From assembly GCA_940337035.1 (NCBI GenBank), contig CALNHX010002801.1, positions 103,410 through 167,409 on the forward strand: a stretch of 64,000 nucleotides of DNA, in the 5' to 3' direction. The notes beneath the pieces were generated by a model, which was not told the origin of the DNA, searched no databases, and was given only the letters and a program-made list of their open reading frames with translations. Both the position numbers and the translations under genes were made by a program. The stretch comes from Agriotes lineatus (lineage: Eukaryota > Arthropoda > Insecta > Coleoptera > Elateridae). Below are positions 10,539 through 21,247 of the stretch, one piece after another. How positions within the stretch are numbered: position 1 is the stretch's first letter; each line of letters starts with the position of its first letter.

Positions 10539-13320
10539 CGAAACATTTACTGACTGGTCCATTCTTTACACTAACCTAGGCTCGTTACCAGCTAAGCTAA
10601 ACGATTTTATCTGTAGAATTAACCAATACAACCCTGACATTGCATTTGTTACCGAGACTTGGTTAAACCCGGCCATACCAGATTCTGTTGTTGACATTCC
10701 TGGTTTCAATATTTATCGTACCGATCGTATAAACCGTGTAGGGGGCGGGTCATGTGTATATATTTCAAACAATATAACAAAAAATTATAAAATCACCCCT
10801 ATTGACTTAACTGTTACCGATATTGATATCACAACTCTAAAACTCTCCAGACATGATTTTTCCATCGTTCTTTGCTGCATTTATCGCCCCCCACGCACCC
10901 CTGTAGCGCAAGATTTACTTCTTATTGAGAAATTATCAAACTTATCCATATCTTACGATTATCTAGTGATAACCGGCGATTTCAACTTTCCGGACATTTC
11001 GTGGCCAATTTCTCACGTTCCTGACAATTTTAATTCCACTACTTGCTTCATGAACTTCATGATAAATTCTAATCTAGACCAGTTGGTTCAAGAATTTACC
11101 CGATTCAGAGCAAATGACCAACCAGCCACTTTAGATCTCGTTTTAACAAACGATGAACAACTGTTAACACAGCCTGAAATTTGTGCTCCTGTTGGCATAT
11201 CAGACCACGTGGTTATACTTTTCCACATACAGTTTGCATCACATAGCCATAGAATGAACCCTAACCATCTTAGCTATACTGTAACCAACTTTAACAGAGT
11301 TGGGAATGAACTATTATCCTATAATTGGGAAGATCTGTTGGACTTAGCAGATCCTAACTCGATGTGGGAAAAATTTTACGATGTCGTTCGCAAGTCAATT
11401 GACTCAAACAGTAAAACGAAAATCGTTTTCAAAAACCATTTAAAACCCTGGATTGATAATGAGATTATGTCTTTAATCAAATACAAATCCAGTCTATGGA
11501 AAAAATTTAAACGCACCAAAAATATAAATGATTACATCACACATCGTCGTTTTTCGAACCAAGTTAGTTCTGCCATTAAAGCTGCCAAACGCACCTACGA
11601 AGAAAGAATTGCTAATAGTAATAACTCTAAACAATTTTATAAGTACGTAAGAACATGTATGAAATCTAAGGTGTCAGTGCCACTTTTAAAAAAGGATAAT
11701 GGCCAAATGTGTTCTAACAATAAAGAGACAGCAGACATTTTGGCTGAAATCTTTTCACAAGTATTTACTCGTGAGCCAAATGGAAACATCCCCGCAGTCC
11801 TTTCAAACTGGGTGAGCTCTACCCTTGATGTCATTGACTTTTCATCCGAAATTGTTGAAAATCAGTTGCAAAAATTAAAACTTAATTCTGCACCAGGGCT
11901 TGATGGATTGTCTACCTATTTTCTTAAAAAATGTTCCGCTGCAGTATGCACTCCACTTTCTTTAATCCTCCAGTCCTCGTTCGACAATCATTGCCTGCCT
12001 TCAGTATGGAAATCAGCTTCAGTAACAGCTATATTTAAAAAGGGTGACAAACTGAACCCAAATAACTATAGACCTATAAGCCTGGTCCCAATTGTGTGCA
12101 AGGTTATGGAATCTATAATCGTTGATAAGATGTCTGCCTTTCTCCTAATGGAGAATGTTATTCCCAACGAACAACATGGCTTTCTATGTGGCCGATCTAC
12201 AGTCACCAATCTTCTACAATGCGTTAATGATTGGTCTTTGGGTCTGGATAATAAGCAACCGACAGATGTAATTTACTTAGACTTTGCCAAAGCCTTTGAC
12301 AAGGTACCCAGAAGACGGCTAGTGCATAAACTGAATCATGTTGGAATACGTGGCAATCTTTTACTCTGGATTCAAGATTTTCTGACCGACAGAACTTTCA
12401 CCGTCCGAGTAGGCGACTCGTTTTCCACTCCTAAAAATGTCCTTAGTGGCGTCCCACAAGGATCCGTTTTGGGTCCACTGTTATTTTTGGTATATATATC
12501 AGACTTACCACTGCACATCTCTTCAAACAAGTCATTTTTCGCCGATGACACAAAAATATACGCAAATCCTTTTACGCATCACCTCCAGCTCCAGAATGAC
12601 CTGACTTCTATTATAAGGTGGTGTCACGAATGGCTACTGCCTGTGAACAGTGACAAGTGTGCGGTGCTTCATATCGGCAAAAATAATCCGTGCCTCTCTT
12701 ATAGCATCAATAACATCGAGCTTAAAAATGTCGATTCGTACATTGACCTTGGTGTTCAAATAAACAAGAACCTTACGTGGTCCAGTCATGTTATAGAGGC
12801 ATGTAAGCGTGCTAACAAAAGCCTTTTTCTACTAAAGAAGTGTTTTACTTACGTGTCGTATCCGGTTTTTATTAAACTGTACAAAACTTTTGTGATACCT
12901 CATCTTGAATACGCGGGTGCGGTCTGGTGTCCTGATTGGATTGCGGATCAAAACCATCTCGAGAGAGTACAGAGGTAAGCTACTCGCATCCCTTTTGGAA
13001 GGGCAAGACCATCCTACGAAGAGAGACTATCTATGGCAAATCTTCCTTCATTTTCCGACCGAAGACTGCGAGGTGATCTAATAGTTACGTACAAAATTCT
13101 TCGCAATCTGTTCTCAATTGACCTTTCTCATTTGTATATTTTGAACGTAGACGATCGACTACGCGGTCATGAGTTTAAATTACGAAAGGAAAATTTCAAA
13201 ACCAGGACAAGACAACATTTCCTACCTAACAGGATCTTCGACCCTTGGAACAACTTGCCAGCCGATGTAGTGTGTGCGCCATCAATTAATACTTTCAAAA
13301 ACAAGTACGACAATCTATAA
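10510..13320 (+). pseudogene. LINE ORF2 (AP endonuclease plus reverse transcriptase) with one nonsense codon
   Basis: The frame is open from 10510 to 13320 except for a single TAA at 12976-12978, after LERVQR. Reading through that codon keeps the frame and continues ATRIPFGRARPSYEERLS, so only one substitution disables the protein. The endonuclease motifs are PDIAFVTETWL, VITGDFNFPD and GISDHVVI. The RT motifs are FKKGDKLNPNNYRPISLV, YLDFAKAFDKVPRR (motif A Asp), GVPQGSVLGPLLF and SFFADDTKIYA (catalytic Asp pair). The stop removes about 115 residues after the RT. No ATG lies in the first 200 codons, so ORF2 translation must use an unusual start or coupling with ORF1. Confidence 0.88.
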
Positions 13321-13489
13321 TATATTATGTCAATTATGCTTGTTTAAATTGTACTGTATTATTTTTTTTTAAATTTTTATTTTTTATACCATTGCTGCCA
13401 ATTGTAGTAATTTGTTTCTTTGGGCATTATAGGACGTTTGTCTTCAGCCCTTATCTGAATATAATAAATAAATAAATAAATAAATAAAC

Positions 13490-15759
13490 TGTTACACTTA
13501 GATTGCTTTTCTATTATTTTTACAGCTCGATGTGTGCGCCGTCTGTATTTTTAATGTCTGTGGTGCGGGTGCGCACGCTCACGGCCTTCCTTGAATCTTA
13601 TCAGAGCCGCCAAGCGACTCCAATGTTGGCTTTTGTTCGAACGCGTCTCTTCTTCCTGTCGAACGCCGTGATGGTGACTTGGTTGTAGCGTCTTTGTATT
13701 GCCCTGCGGCTTTACGAGTTTATAGAATATGGTTGTTTTGGTTCGTGGCTCTCGCAGATATTGCGGATTGTTGTAGCCCGGGTCATTCATAGGCACGTGG
13801 ACCAAATTCATCTGGGATAAGTTCTTTCGCAACTGTTTGCGCCGATTCTTCTCGAAAGCATCCACGAGCCTATTTTGGGTTCTCCCTTTTCTTCAGCAAT
13901 CAGTCCAAGGCTCCTGAAACGCATAGGTTCAGCATTGGCCGCATAACTCCATCCCCGCAAACAAGCGCGTCGCCATTTTCCGGGTTCGAGATGTTATCAT
14001 CTACATTCCAACCTTCGCATGTGTGGGCCTCCGCTTATCTGGATCAGCACATATAGTGCAGAAGGGGCTAAAAAGAAGTTGGCGTCAGGTTTTATCTTGC
14101 TTTCTTTTAAGTGAAATTATACAAGATGCGATCAGTGAACCAGTATTAGAGGATCACCCGATGACTACCAATTTGGACGTCGCACCGTTTGCTTTGTAGA
14201 GTTTGTTTCACGAACTGCGTACATGAATAGTTGACTTCCCAACCATGGAGTCTCGTTTATTGTGATCGCATTTTATTTTAAACTGTGGTTCACGTTTGTA
14301 CCTTCATTAGGACTGTTGTGCAAGCCTTCGTCTTTACAAGCCTAATGTTATGGAGGTGCACCTTAAATTGGTCAATGATTATTTGAAATGTGTGCTAATA
14401 ATTACTCGCAATTTAAACTATTAGTTATCTGGTATATGTACTGAATTCTACCGAATTAGGAACAATAAATTATACTGCGAAATTGGCACGTTGGTGTTTT
14501 TATTTGTTACTGCTACCTGTGCGTGATTTGAGCTTTTCTTTAAGGAAATTATGCGCTACTTGAGTTTACGAATTCTCAGTTGAATTCCTGGATACACTTG
14601 GTAAAGATTCGTTGGTTTCCTTTCGCATTTTAATAATTTTTTAGTACTTAGAGAGCTGCACGCCGTTTTCTGGACATGACCGGCCGGTAATTGTATCCAG
14701 GTTGCCTTAAATTCTGTTTTGTCTGAAAGAATTAGCCGAAGAATCGATTAGATGCTATCAAGACGTTTTCTGTAAAAGAAAATCGTTAGATATATTTTAA
14801 AGAAATGCAACAATTGTATTATTTTCATCTATTATCAGGAAGAAATAGTTTATAATCTTTGATTGATACAATTTTGATTATTACTTGTATCTGTCGGGAG
14901 AATTTCTGTGGATTCATTGATTTTAATCATTCATTATATAAAGCATCTCTTTATTCTTAAAACAACAGAGAAAAAAATGTTTAACAGCTATCTGGAAGAG
15001 GAACAAGGAAACGATATAAATACCTTATTTTAAGAAATGCGTGAAACATGAGGCAAAAATATTTCAGTATGTGTAGAAATTGAATGCAGAAGAGAGGTCC
15101 GATAACTCTAGCAATCAGTTTATCTGAGACACTTGAGCACTTTAGATATTAAAAACACATCAGGCGCTGTACAAAAATTTATAAAGAATAGAGAACATTT
15201 TTATGCAACGCAGAACTTCCGAGATTAGACTGCGTCATCGTTGAAATAGGAAAACCGAAAGTTTTGCTCACTTCATCATAATCAAAAAAGCATAGTGAAC
15301 GGTCTTATCCCGAAAGTCGTTCTTCCAATAATGACAATTGCTGTGGAAGCATTCCAAATTATCTTAAATAAAGTCCTTTTTCAGGAGGTTTTGGTATTGG
15401 GACCCCACGGTTGCCAAATCCGGATTGAGAAATCGACTCGGCGTTGGAGGCTGTGTAAATAGAAACCATATTTTCTGGTGTAGCACAGGAGGTTCTACGA
15501 GTGAACAAACTTCAGCGCTATTATTTATTACAACGTTTGGTTACTTTTTACGAAAAGAACTTTTCAACTACCTATGCAATCTACTTGACGCTTTGTCAAT
15601 TCAAAATACTTCATCCAACCTCGGTCTCTTGACTGACTATCGGAACTTACTTTTAATTTTTTATCTTCTCTTCGATGCAGTAAATAGTTTGGCATTCCAT
15701 CTTATAGTACAACATAATATTGTCCAGAACTGACTTACGTATATACACGATAAATAAAG
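13490..15759. other. GC-richer unassigned stretch
   Basis: 13500-14350 is noticeably more GC-rich than its surroundings and holds a minus-strand open frame (13551-13880, listed separately). A polyadenylation-like AATAAA at 14464-14469 is followed by a TG-rich tract on the + strand, so the stretch could be the 3' part of an exon or a non-coding RNA. 14500-15750 is AT-rich. A 102-codon + frame (15425-15733) has no recognisable content. Confidence 0.35.
13551..13880 (-). other. Possible minus-strand coding segment, unidentified
   Basis: About 105-110 codons stay open on the minus strand. The N-terminal part is strongly basic and compositionally protein-like: AFEKNRRKQLRKNLSQMN, then VPMNDPGYNNPQYLREP and TKTTIFYKLVKPQG. 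The frame is closed upstream by a stop and has a possible but weak acceptor (AATAG). The C-terminal half is rich in His/Arg/Glu and could be read-through. I do not recognise the protein. It could be an old exon, a retrogene fragment or a chance frame in GC-rich DNA. Confidence 0.25.
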
Positions 15760-15916
15760 TAAATTGCACAACAAACGAGCTCCGAAATTGGATCGCGTCA
15801 CTGCTAAGGTGGACGAAAGCGAGAGCATGGAGAAAACGTTAAGTTCTTCCATCTCAGCGATGCCATCGTTTAATCCCGAAAGTCGTTCGTTACATAATGG
15901 CAACCTTCACAATCAG
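15760..15916 (+). CDS. Candidate small exon ending at a strong splice donor
   Basis: An open frame reads KLDRVTAKVDESESMEK then LSSSISAMPSFNPESRSL. It ends at NLHNQ with a near-perfect donor CAG|GTAAGT at 15916/15917. The composition is Ser-rich and unlike AT-rich noise. The acceptor would be AAG at about 15757-15759, which is poor; alternatively the ATG at 15827 starts a first coding exon. No domain is visible and I cannot tie it to the Ig gene: the phase entering at 15760 does not match the phase-0 end of the previous exon. Confidence 0.2.
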
Positions 15917-15967
15917 GTAAGTTGGTCATTTATTGACTTGTTAACTGAAGTTGCGCAACACGTATAA

Positions 15968-16800
15968 TAATAATAATATGCCTTTATTAATTAAAATCAA
16001 AATACATATATTAACAGAAACACAAAATAAATACTGAATAGGGCGAAGTTCAGCTGCAGAACGAAAAAAGTTCTGCAGTTGCTCTACCACTTAACCCTAT
16101 GTTAAAATTCATAAATCCAGTTTTACATTGTGTTCCCTGTTTATAGTCAAATTCAGTCAAGTTTATAAAACAAATAAAGATAGTACATTAGTTATTTTTA
16201 TTATTGCGTAAAAGATTATTGATCCATGACCGAAAACAAGAAGTCGGTGTTTATTTGAGGTCTCGGGGTAATCCACTATACCATTATGCAAAATTATAAA
16301 CAAAACGGCGTTTTCCAAACTCAGAGTAGCATAATAGAATACTGACATTGTCATTAAACCTCAAGTTTAAGTTATGTACTTATATCTGTACAAAATTAAT
16401 TTTTATTATACAAATATGGAGGAGTTTTATACAAAATAATTTTACGATATAGACATGTACAATGTAATGATCTCCTATTGAACATATTTAACCATTTAAC
16501 GTCTTTTAATTTATACCAAATTTTATTATATTTTCTTATACCAAAGATAAGACGTAAGCACGCATTTTGTAGTTTTTGTAACCTGGCTTTGTCCAGTGCA
16601 TCAAGACATGGTCCATACACTACATCGCCATAATCAACTTGAGATAGAATTAAAGTATTACATAAAATGGTTTTGACTTGTGTATTAAATAGGCGACGAT
16701 TTACAAAAATTTACTTTAAGTTACAATATGCATTTTGCATACATTCTGATATGTGTTTTTTGAAGCGTAATGTCGAGTCGGGAATAACACCTAGGTTTTT
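15968..16800 (-). mobile_element. 5'-truncated LINE, RT C-terminal part with TTA-repeat tail
   Basis: Read on the minus strand, the fragment carries the post-palm part of a LINE reverse transcriptase: NLGVIPDSTLRFKKHIS, then VVYGPCLDALDKARLQKLQ and KWLNMFNRRSLHC, with internal stops. On the + strand its 3' end begins at 15968 with a TAATAATAATAAT run; on the coding strand the element therefore ends in ATAAAGGCATATT plus TAT repeats. It is truncated near 16800. Related RT C-termini lie on the + strand at 43189-43398 and 44220-44567, showing that this LINE family seeded the window more than once. Confidence 0.8.
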
Positions 16801-17139
16801 ATATAGGTAGCGGAACGACAAGAACTAGTTTCACGGTAGAAACTCAAACCTGTTATTGTACGAAATAAATATGAAGAGCTAATAAAATTCCAGCGAGGTA
16901 ATCAAATACAATTTAAGCCGTTTTTAAAGAACTGTAAATATATTAAAATATACGTTTACAAGATTTGAGAGAAAAAGGGCATCAATTAATAAATGCATCC
17001 GCATCCGATCTTAATGCTTGACATTCTATAGTACAGAAAATATAAACGAAATGTATTAAATAACTGATATCTTGGAAGTAAGGGTAGACATTTTTCTTTA
17101 CGAACATCATTGCTTTGTGAAAACTATTAAGACTCTGGC

Positions 17140-18290
17140 CCCAAGCAAAAATATCGCAATAAAAAAAAAACAATGTGCTTGAAAAGCGCAGAAAGACACA
17201 TTTCGAGAGACTCTGCAAATCCAGAAAATGTAAAACATAATTGTTCCAACTGTGGCGAATAACATTCATCCAGTTACATGGGATGTAAAGTAACTAACGA
17301 AAAGAAAAAAATGATCAATACAATAGTTACGAAACAACAAGTTGCTAGCATAAGTTCCTAAGCAGGTACAATGACAGAGACGTAAAAAACACAAATATTA
17401 AAAGCAACAAATCAAAGAGTAAATAAAGCGTATGTTTGAAGACTGGGAAGTAAAAGCAACGTCAAAAAAAAATGAGAACCAAAATAAGAAAATGGAAATA
17501 TGGTAAATTTAACATTACAAAAAAGTATTACAAACAATGATACTAAGTATTCAAACAGAAACAAAAGAAATGTAGTACGTCAATTTGAAAAAATTGACGA
17601 AACTTGGAAAATATATATAATAATGGCCAATCACCTTATAACACTGGAATGGAATGCCAACGACATTATGCTATAGCTATACAAACAGGAGTTGAAGATG
17701 GCAATGAACTCACAAGAATAGATATATGCGTAATATCAAAACTGCATTTTACTAAAGAATGGTATTTAAAGATGTGGATATAACCAACTCACCGGTTCAT
17801 TACAGCTAGAGACGGAAGAATTAGCAAGCAGCACATATCCTACTACAAAGAGCTAAACTATGAGGCAGACGGATAAAGGCTATATCTACTAAGATTAACA
17901 CAGCGACTAAAAATTGTGCTCTAGTAGCAACGACTTGCTACTCCTAAGCTCATTTATGATTTTATACAATAAATTTAAGGTTGGGGGCGACTTCAATGTG
18001 ATAACCACATAGTGGGGAACAAGATTAACTACAAAGAAGAGTATAGAACTGCACGAAGCAATTCAGGAGTACATATGCCTCGCACTCAATCAAGGGCTAA
18101 CATATTAGCAACTACTAGACGTAGGTAATTAATTTCTTTATATTAAAAAATATATCAAATACGTCATCCAACTGTATACTGTATAGATAATAGATACCGA
18201 AGAAAGAAATGATCTGGACTTGGATCACGCATTCATACTACAAACCTTAAGTTATCCAATAAAATAATAATCCTAATCTCATAAATAAAT
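17140..18290 (+). mobile_element. Decayed Jockey-clade LINE (ORF1 zinc knuckle to endonuclease)
   Basis: No long frame survives, but family motifs are readable across frames. Near 17220-17290 there is a Jockey ORF1 zinc knuckle NCSNCGE*HSSSYMGC, with the spacing CxxC-x3-H-x6-C. At 17644-17670 stands the endonuclease start LEWNANDIM (family LQWNANG). At 17983-18000 the GGDFN motif is followed by WGTRLTTKKSIEL (family WGSRLTTPKGREL). At 18205-18230 DLDLDHAFI corresponds to the SDHSP region. Many stops and shifts show age. It ends before any RT domain. It lies directly beyond the opposite-strand LINE at 15968-16800. Confidence 0.7.
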
Positions 18291-20570
18291 GGATCGAGTA
18301 GGGGCTATTTACAAAAAAAAAAAACAACGATAGAACAGAATATAATTAACTGTATTGGTCAAAATATAGATTCATAAGAGCAAGATGTTACGTTTCGAAA
18401 GCTCTTTCGCCCCGAGGATTCATATTTGGTGCCTCGCATTCTTGGCTCGGTCGAAGGTTATTTTGTGCGAGAAGTTTGCATTCAAGGGACCCATTATTAT
18501 CATCCGCTTTGTTGTGATCACAGTTTCCATAGTCGTCGCTTTCCATTACCTATTTCGGCGTAAATTTTTGTTTTTGTTGTTTTTACAGTGCATTTTGAGT
18601 CGCAAACGACGTGTTAAAGTAATTTTTCTTTCGTCAAGATGATGGATTAGGCAGTAGCATTTGCTGGAGTTTGCGGTACGTAGCCTAAGTTTAGGTTAAG
18701 TTTTACCAGGTTATCAGTACTGCTTTACCTCGTGGAACTATATTTCAACGAACAACTACTAGGGGATTTTGCTTATCGCGCAACCTGACAACACGAGCAG
18801 GTAGAGTTCTTAGGAATTTTTGGTTAGCATTGTTCGTTGACGTTCTGGCTATCCGCTGGTGCACACATAAACGTATTTTTATTAATTCTACATTAATTGA
18901 GTTCTTAAACTTACTGTATGATCTTATATGTATAGCAAAGTACAGTTGCGCGTTTTCAGTAAAGTAAGTTTTTCAGAAATCGAACAAGATAACTCATATT
19001 TGAAATGTATATTTCCCATTGCCGAAAGGTAGCAAGTAAATATGGCTCAGTACATCACCGACAGACAACCACTTTCCAGGTACAACTATTGTGACTATTA
19101 CGAGTTGAGCTACTGTACCCCTTTCAGCTTGTTACATATGACCAGGGTTTCCCCTGTACCCTAGCTGCAGTACCTATTTAAAAACAACCAAGGTAGAGCT
19201 ACAGTAACCACTCCAATATTGAAAGTGGGTTTGCGTTCCTATGATACAAATTAGAACACAATTTAAGACAAACTTACAGGACAAGTAAAATTAATAAACA
19301 GGATGACAAATTATTGACCTGTCGCTTGAAGCTGCAGCTTGGCGGCAGTTTCAAATAGATTGTCATATTGTTCCATTTAGTTGAAACAATATATTGTAGT
19401 GTTTTTCGAAGCTGATTAATACGTTGGTTCGTATACTTCGTAGTAATACATTTAGTTTGGCATCGATGTACGGTCTGCCATCTGATCATTTTCCAAAGCA
19501 AAACTTTAGAAGAATTTGTGTAAACTACTGTACGAAAGTTTCATTGAGTCAAAGAGCGTGTAACAGTTTATAGTTATTTTCAGTGTAGCTTTTCAATTTC
19601 AATTATGCAAATTCGTTATTTTCTCGTGTGCCATTTGTTGTACTTAATTTATCGTTATAAATTGTCAAGGTTTTTAATATTCAAAGTGAATTGTTTACAA
19701 TCTACTTCTGCGGAAAGTGCCTGCGTGAATTTAAAAAGGTGTTTTAAGACGGTTTGGAGGTGCAATTTCCTACAGCAAATTATCGCTGTTTATCATGCAA
19801 ACACATTTGCTCGTTCACTATTTCAGTGCGACTCCGAAATACAATTCTTTTCAGGCGGCGCAAACATCCTCTCCATCGTTACATTTAACCAAATCAATAA
19901 AAACCGAGTTTCTTTTCACCATTCCACCGAATCGGCCGTTGGACGTTTTAAATTCCTATCGAAAGTTATTTCCGACGAATCAATATCGTATCGGTATTAT
20001 AAGCAGTTAGCTAATAAGATAATCAACTACATTTTCCAGGACTTGCTCGAAAACAATTCCCCGCTGCGGCGCCTGAATTATTCAGGATACGTGACGACAC
20101 AGACGTACTTGAGCCATGGCATTTTAAATCGCTGAAATATTTGTGCTTTCACCTAGAGCAATCGAAACTCCACCAAACGAAGCCACTTGTCACGGGGAAG
20201 CTCGTCCGTGGAGGGAAACGGAGGGCGAACAAAATTAAGTGCCTGTAATCTGGCAGAAATGCTGCTTTTTCGCCCGCACGCGAAATGGCATGCATCTATG
20301 TAGAAACAGGACATTTTCAGCCACGCTTGGCGGCTTCATTAATCTTTGTTTGGTAATTGCCGCGGTCCGTTTTTATATTTTCTAGACCACTGGCGCTTAA
20401 GTAATTAACAGTTAAAGTTAGCGCAAAGGGGAGAGGTTTTGCGATTTAATTTTGTGTCACATTTATTTCATAACCGTGTTACAATGGACTGTGCTTCAGA
20501 ATTACTTTGAAGAATATTTAGCGTACTTTAGTTGCTCAGTAAAAATAAAAGTACTTTGGTTATCTTTTTT
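18291..20570. other. No confirmed gene
   Basis: Mostly AT-rich. 18385-18640 is GC-richer with an 85-codon open frame of hydrophobic/basic composition and no recognisable domain. An unusual 176-codon open frame (19605-20135) is listed separately. 20130-20400 is GC-richer and does not look coding. Confidence 0.4.
19605..20135 (+). CDS. Anonymous 176-codon open frame
   Basis: An ATG-initiated frame of 176 codons in about 40% GC sequence is longer than chance readily gives. The N-terminus MQIRYFLVCHLLYLIYRYKL is hydrophobic and could be a signal anchor. The remainder (SAESACVNLKRCFKTVWRC, then SKVISDESISYRYYKQL and INYIFQDLLENN) shows no domain I know. There are no splice signals framing it clearly, and the upstream sequence is ordinary AT-rich DNA. 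It may be an intronless orphan, an exon, or an old repeat frame. I infer no function. Confidence 0.2.
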   Translation: MQIRYFLVCHLLYLIYRYKLSRFLIFKVNCLQSTSAESACVNLKRCFKTVWRCNFLQQIIAVYHANTFARSLFQCDSEIQFFSGGANILSIVTFNQINKNRVSFHHSTESAVGRFKFLSKVISDESISYRYYKQLANKIINYIFQDLLENNSPLRRLNYSGYVTTQTYLSHGILNR

Positions 20571-21247
20571 TCAACCTCCGATTCAGTAGGAATAAAAGAA
20601 ACAACGAAAAGAAAACATGTGTTGTATAGAAAATGTAAGTACATCTCTCAGCTACATTTCTGAATCATCGCCACTTCAATGAAGGCACTTAACATACCGT
20701 GGCACAAGTTTCTGTATGCCCTCCTCAAAGAAGTTTGCGTCTAGGTTGCTCTGTTAACCGTTCACGTTGTTTTCCAGGTTTTTTAAACTTTCGACACCAT
20801 TCTCGCACACAGCCGTCACTAATAAACTCTATTTATCTGACAATAAATTTTAGCTACATTATGCCCTTCAACATATATGCCTTCAGCCAGAACAAAGTCA
20901 ATTAGGGCTTACGCCGCTCAGTTCAAATCTGGCATGCGCAGTAAGCCGTAATTCACCTTTTTGTGGATAATGACTAAAATTTATGTTCAGATAAGTACAG
21001 TTTATATACGACGGCTGTGTGCTAGAATGGTGCAGAAAGTTTCAAAAAAACTATGAAAGGCAACGTGAAGGGTTGACAGAGCAACCCGGCAGCAACCTTC
21101 TTTGAGGATGGGAGAGCAGAATCTCTTGCGATGCTATGATAAGTGTCTTCATCGAAATGGCGATTATGTACAAATATAGCTGTGACATGTACTTACATTT
21201 TCTGTTCAATAATTATTGTTTGTTATTCCTACTGAATCGGAGGTTGA
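20571..21247. repeat. Long imperfect palindrome (arms about 270 bp)
   Basis: The left end TCAACCTCCGATTCAGTAGG (20571-20590) is an exact inverse of the right end (21228-21247). The complementarity continues inward through GAAAATGTAAGTACAT, TCCTCAAAGAAG, GGTTGCTCTGT and CACACAGCCGTC to a central GGCTTACGC/GCGCAGTAAGCC hairpin near 20908-20950. Arms differ by substitutions and small indels, so the structure is old. There is no coding content. A foldback MITE or an inverted duplication of one repeat explains it. No clear target duplication is visible. Confidence 0.8.

Larger units (their letters stand above)
9600..13489 (+). mobile_element. CR1-like LINE, nearly intact
   Basis: The element contains a 5' leader, ORF1 (9753-10538), a longer ORF2 with endonuclease and reverse transcriptase (about 10510-13320), a short 3' UTR and a terminal run of AAAT repeats (13463-13489) in place of a poly-A tail. 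Such a short tandem tail fits the CR1/L2 group. ORF2 motifs (FADDTKIYA, GVPQGSVLGPLLF, YLDFAKAFDKVPRR) also fit. I could not find a target duplication, and the 5' border is approximate. Only one disabling change is visible, so it is a young copy. Confidence 0.85.
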
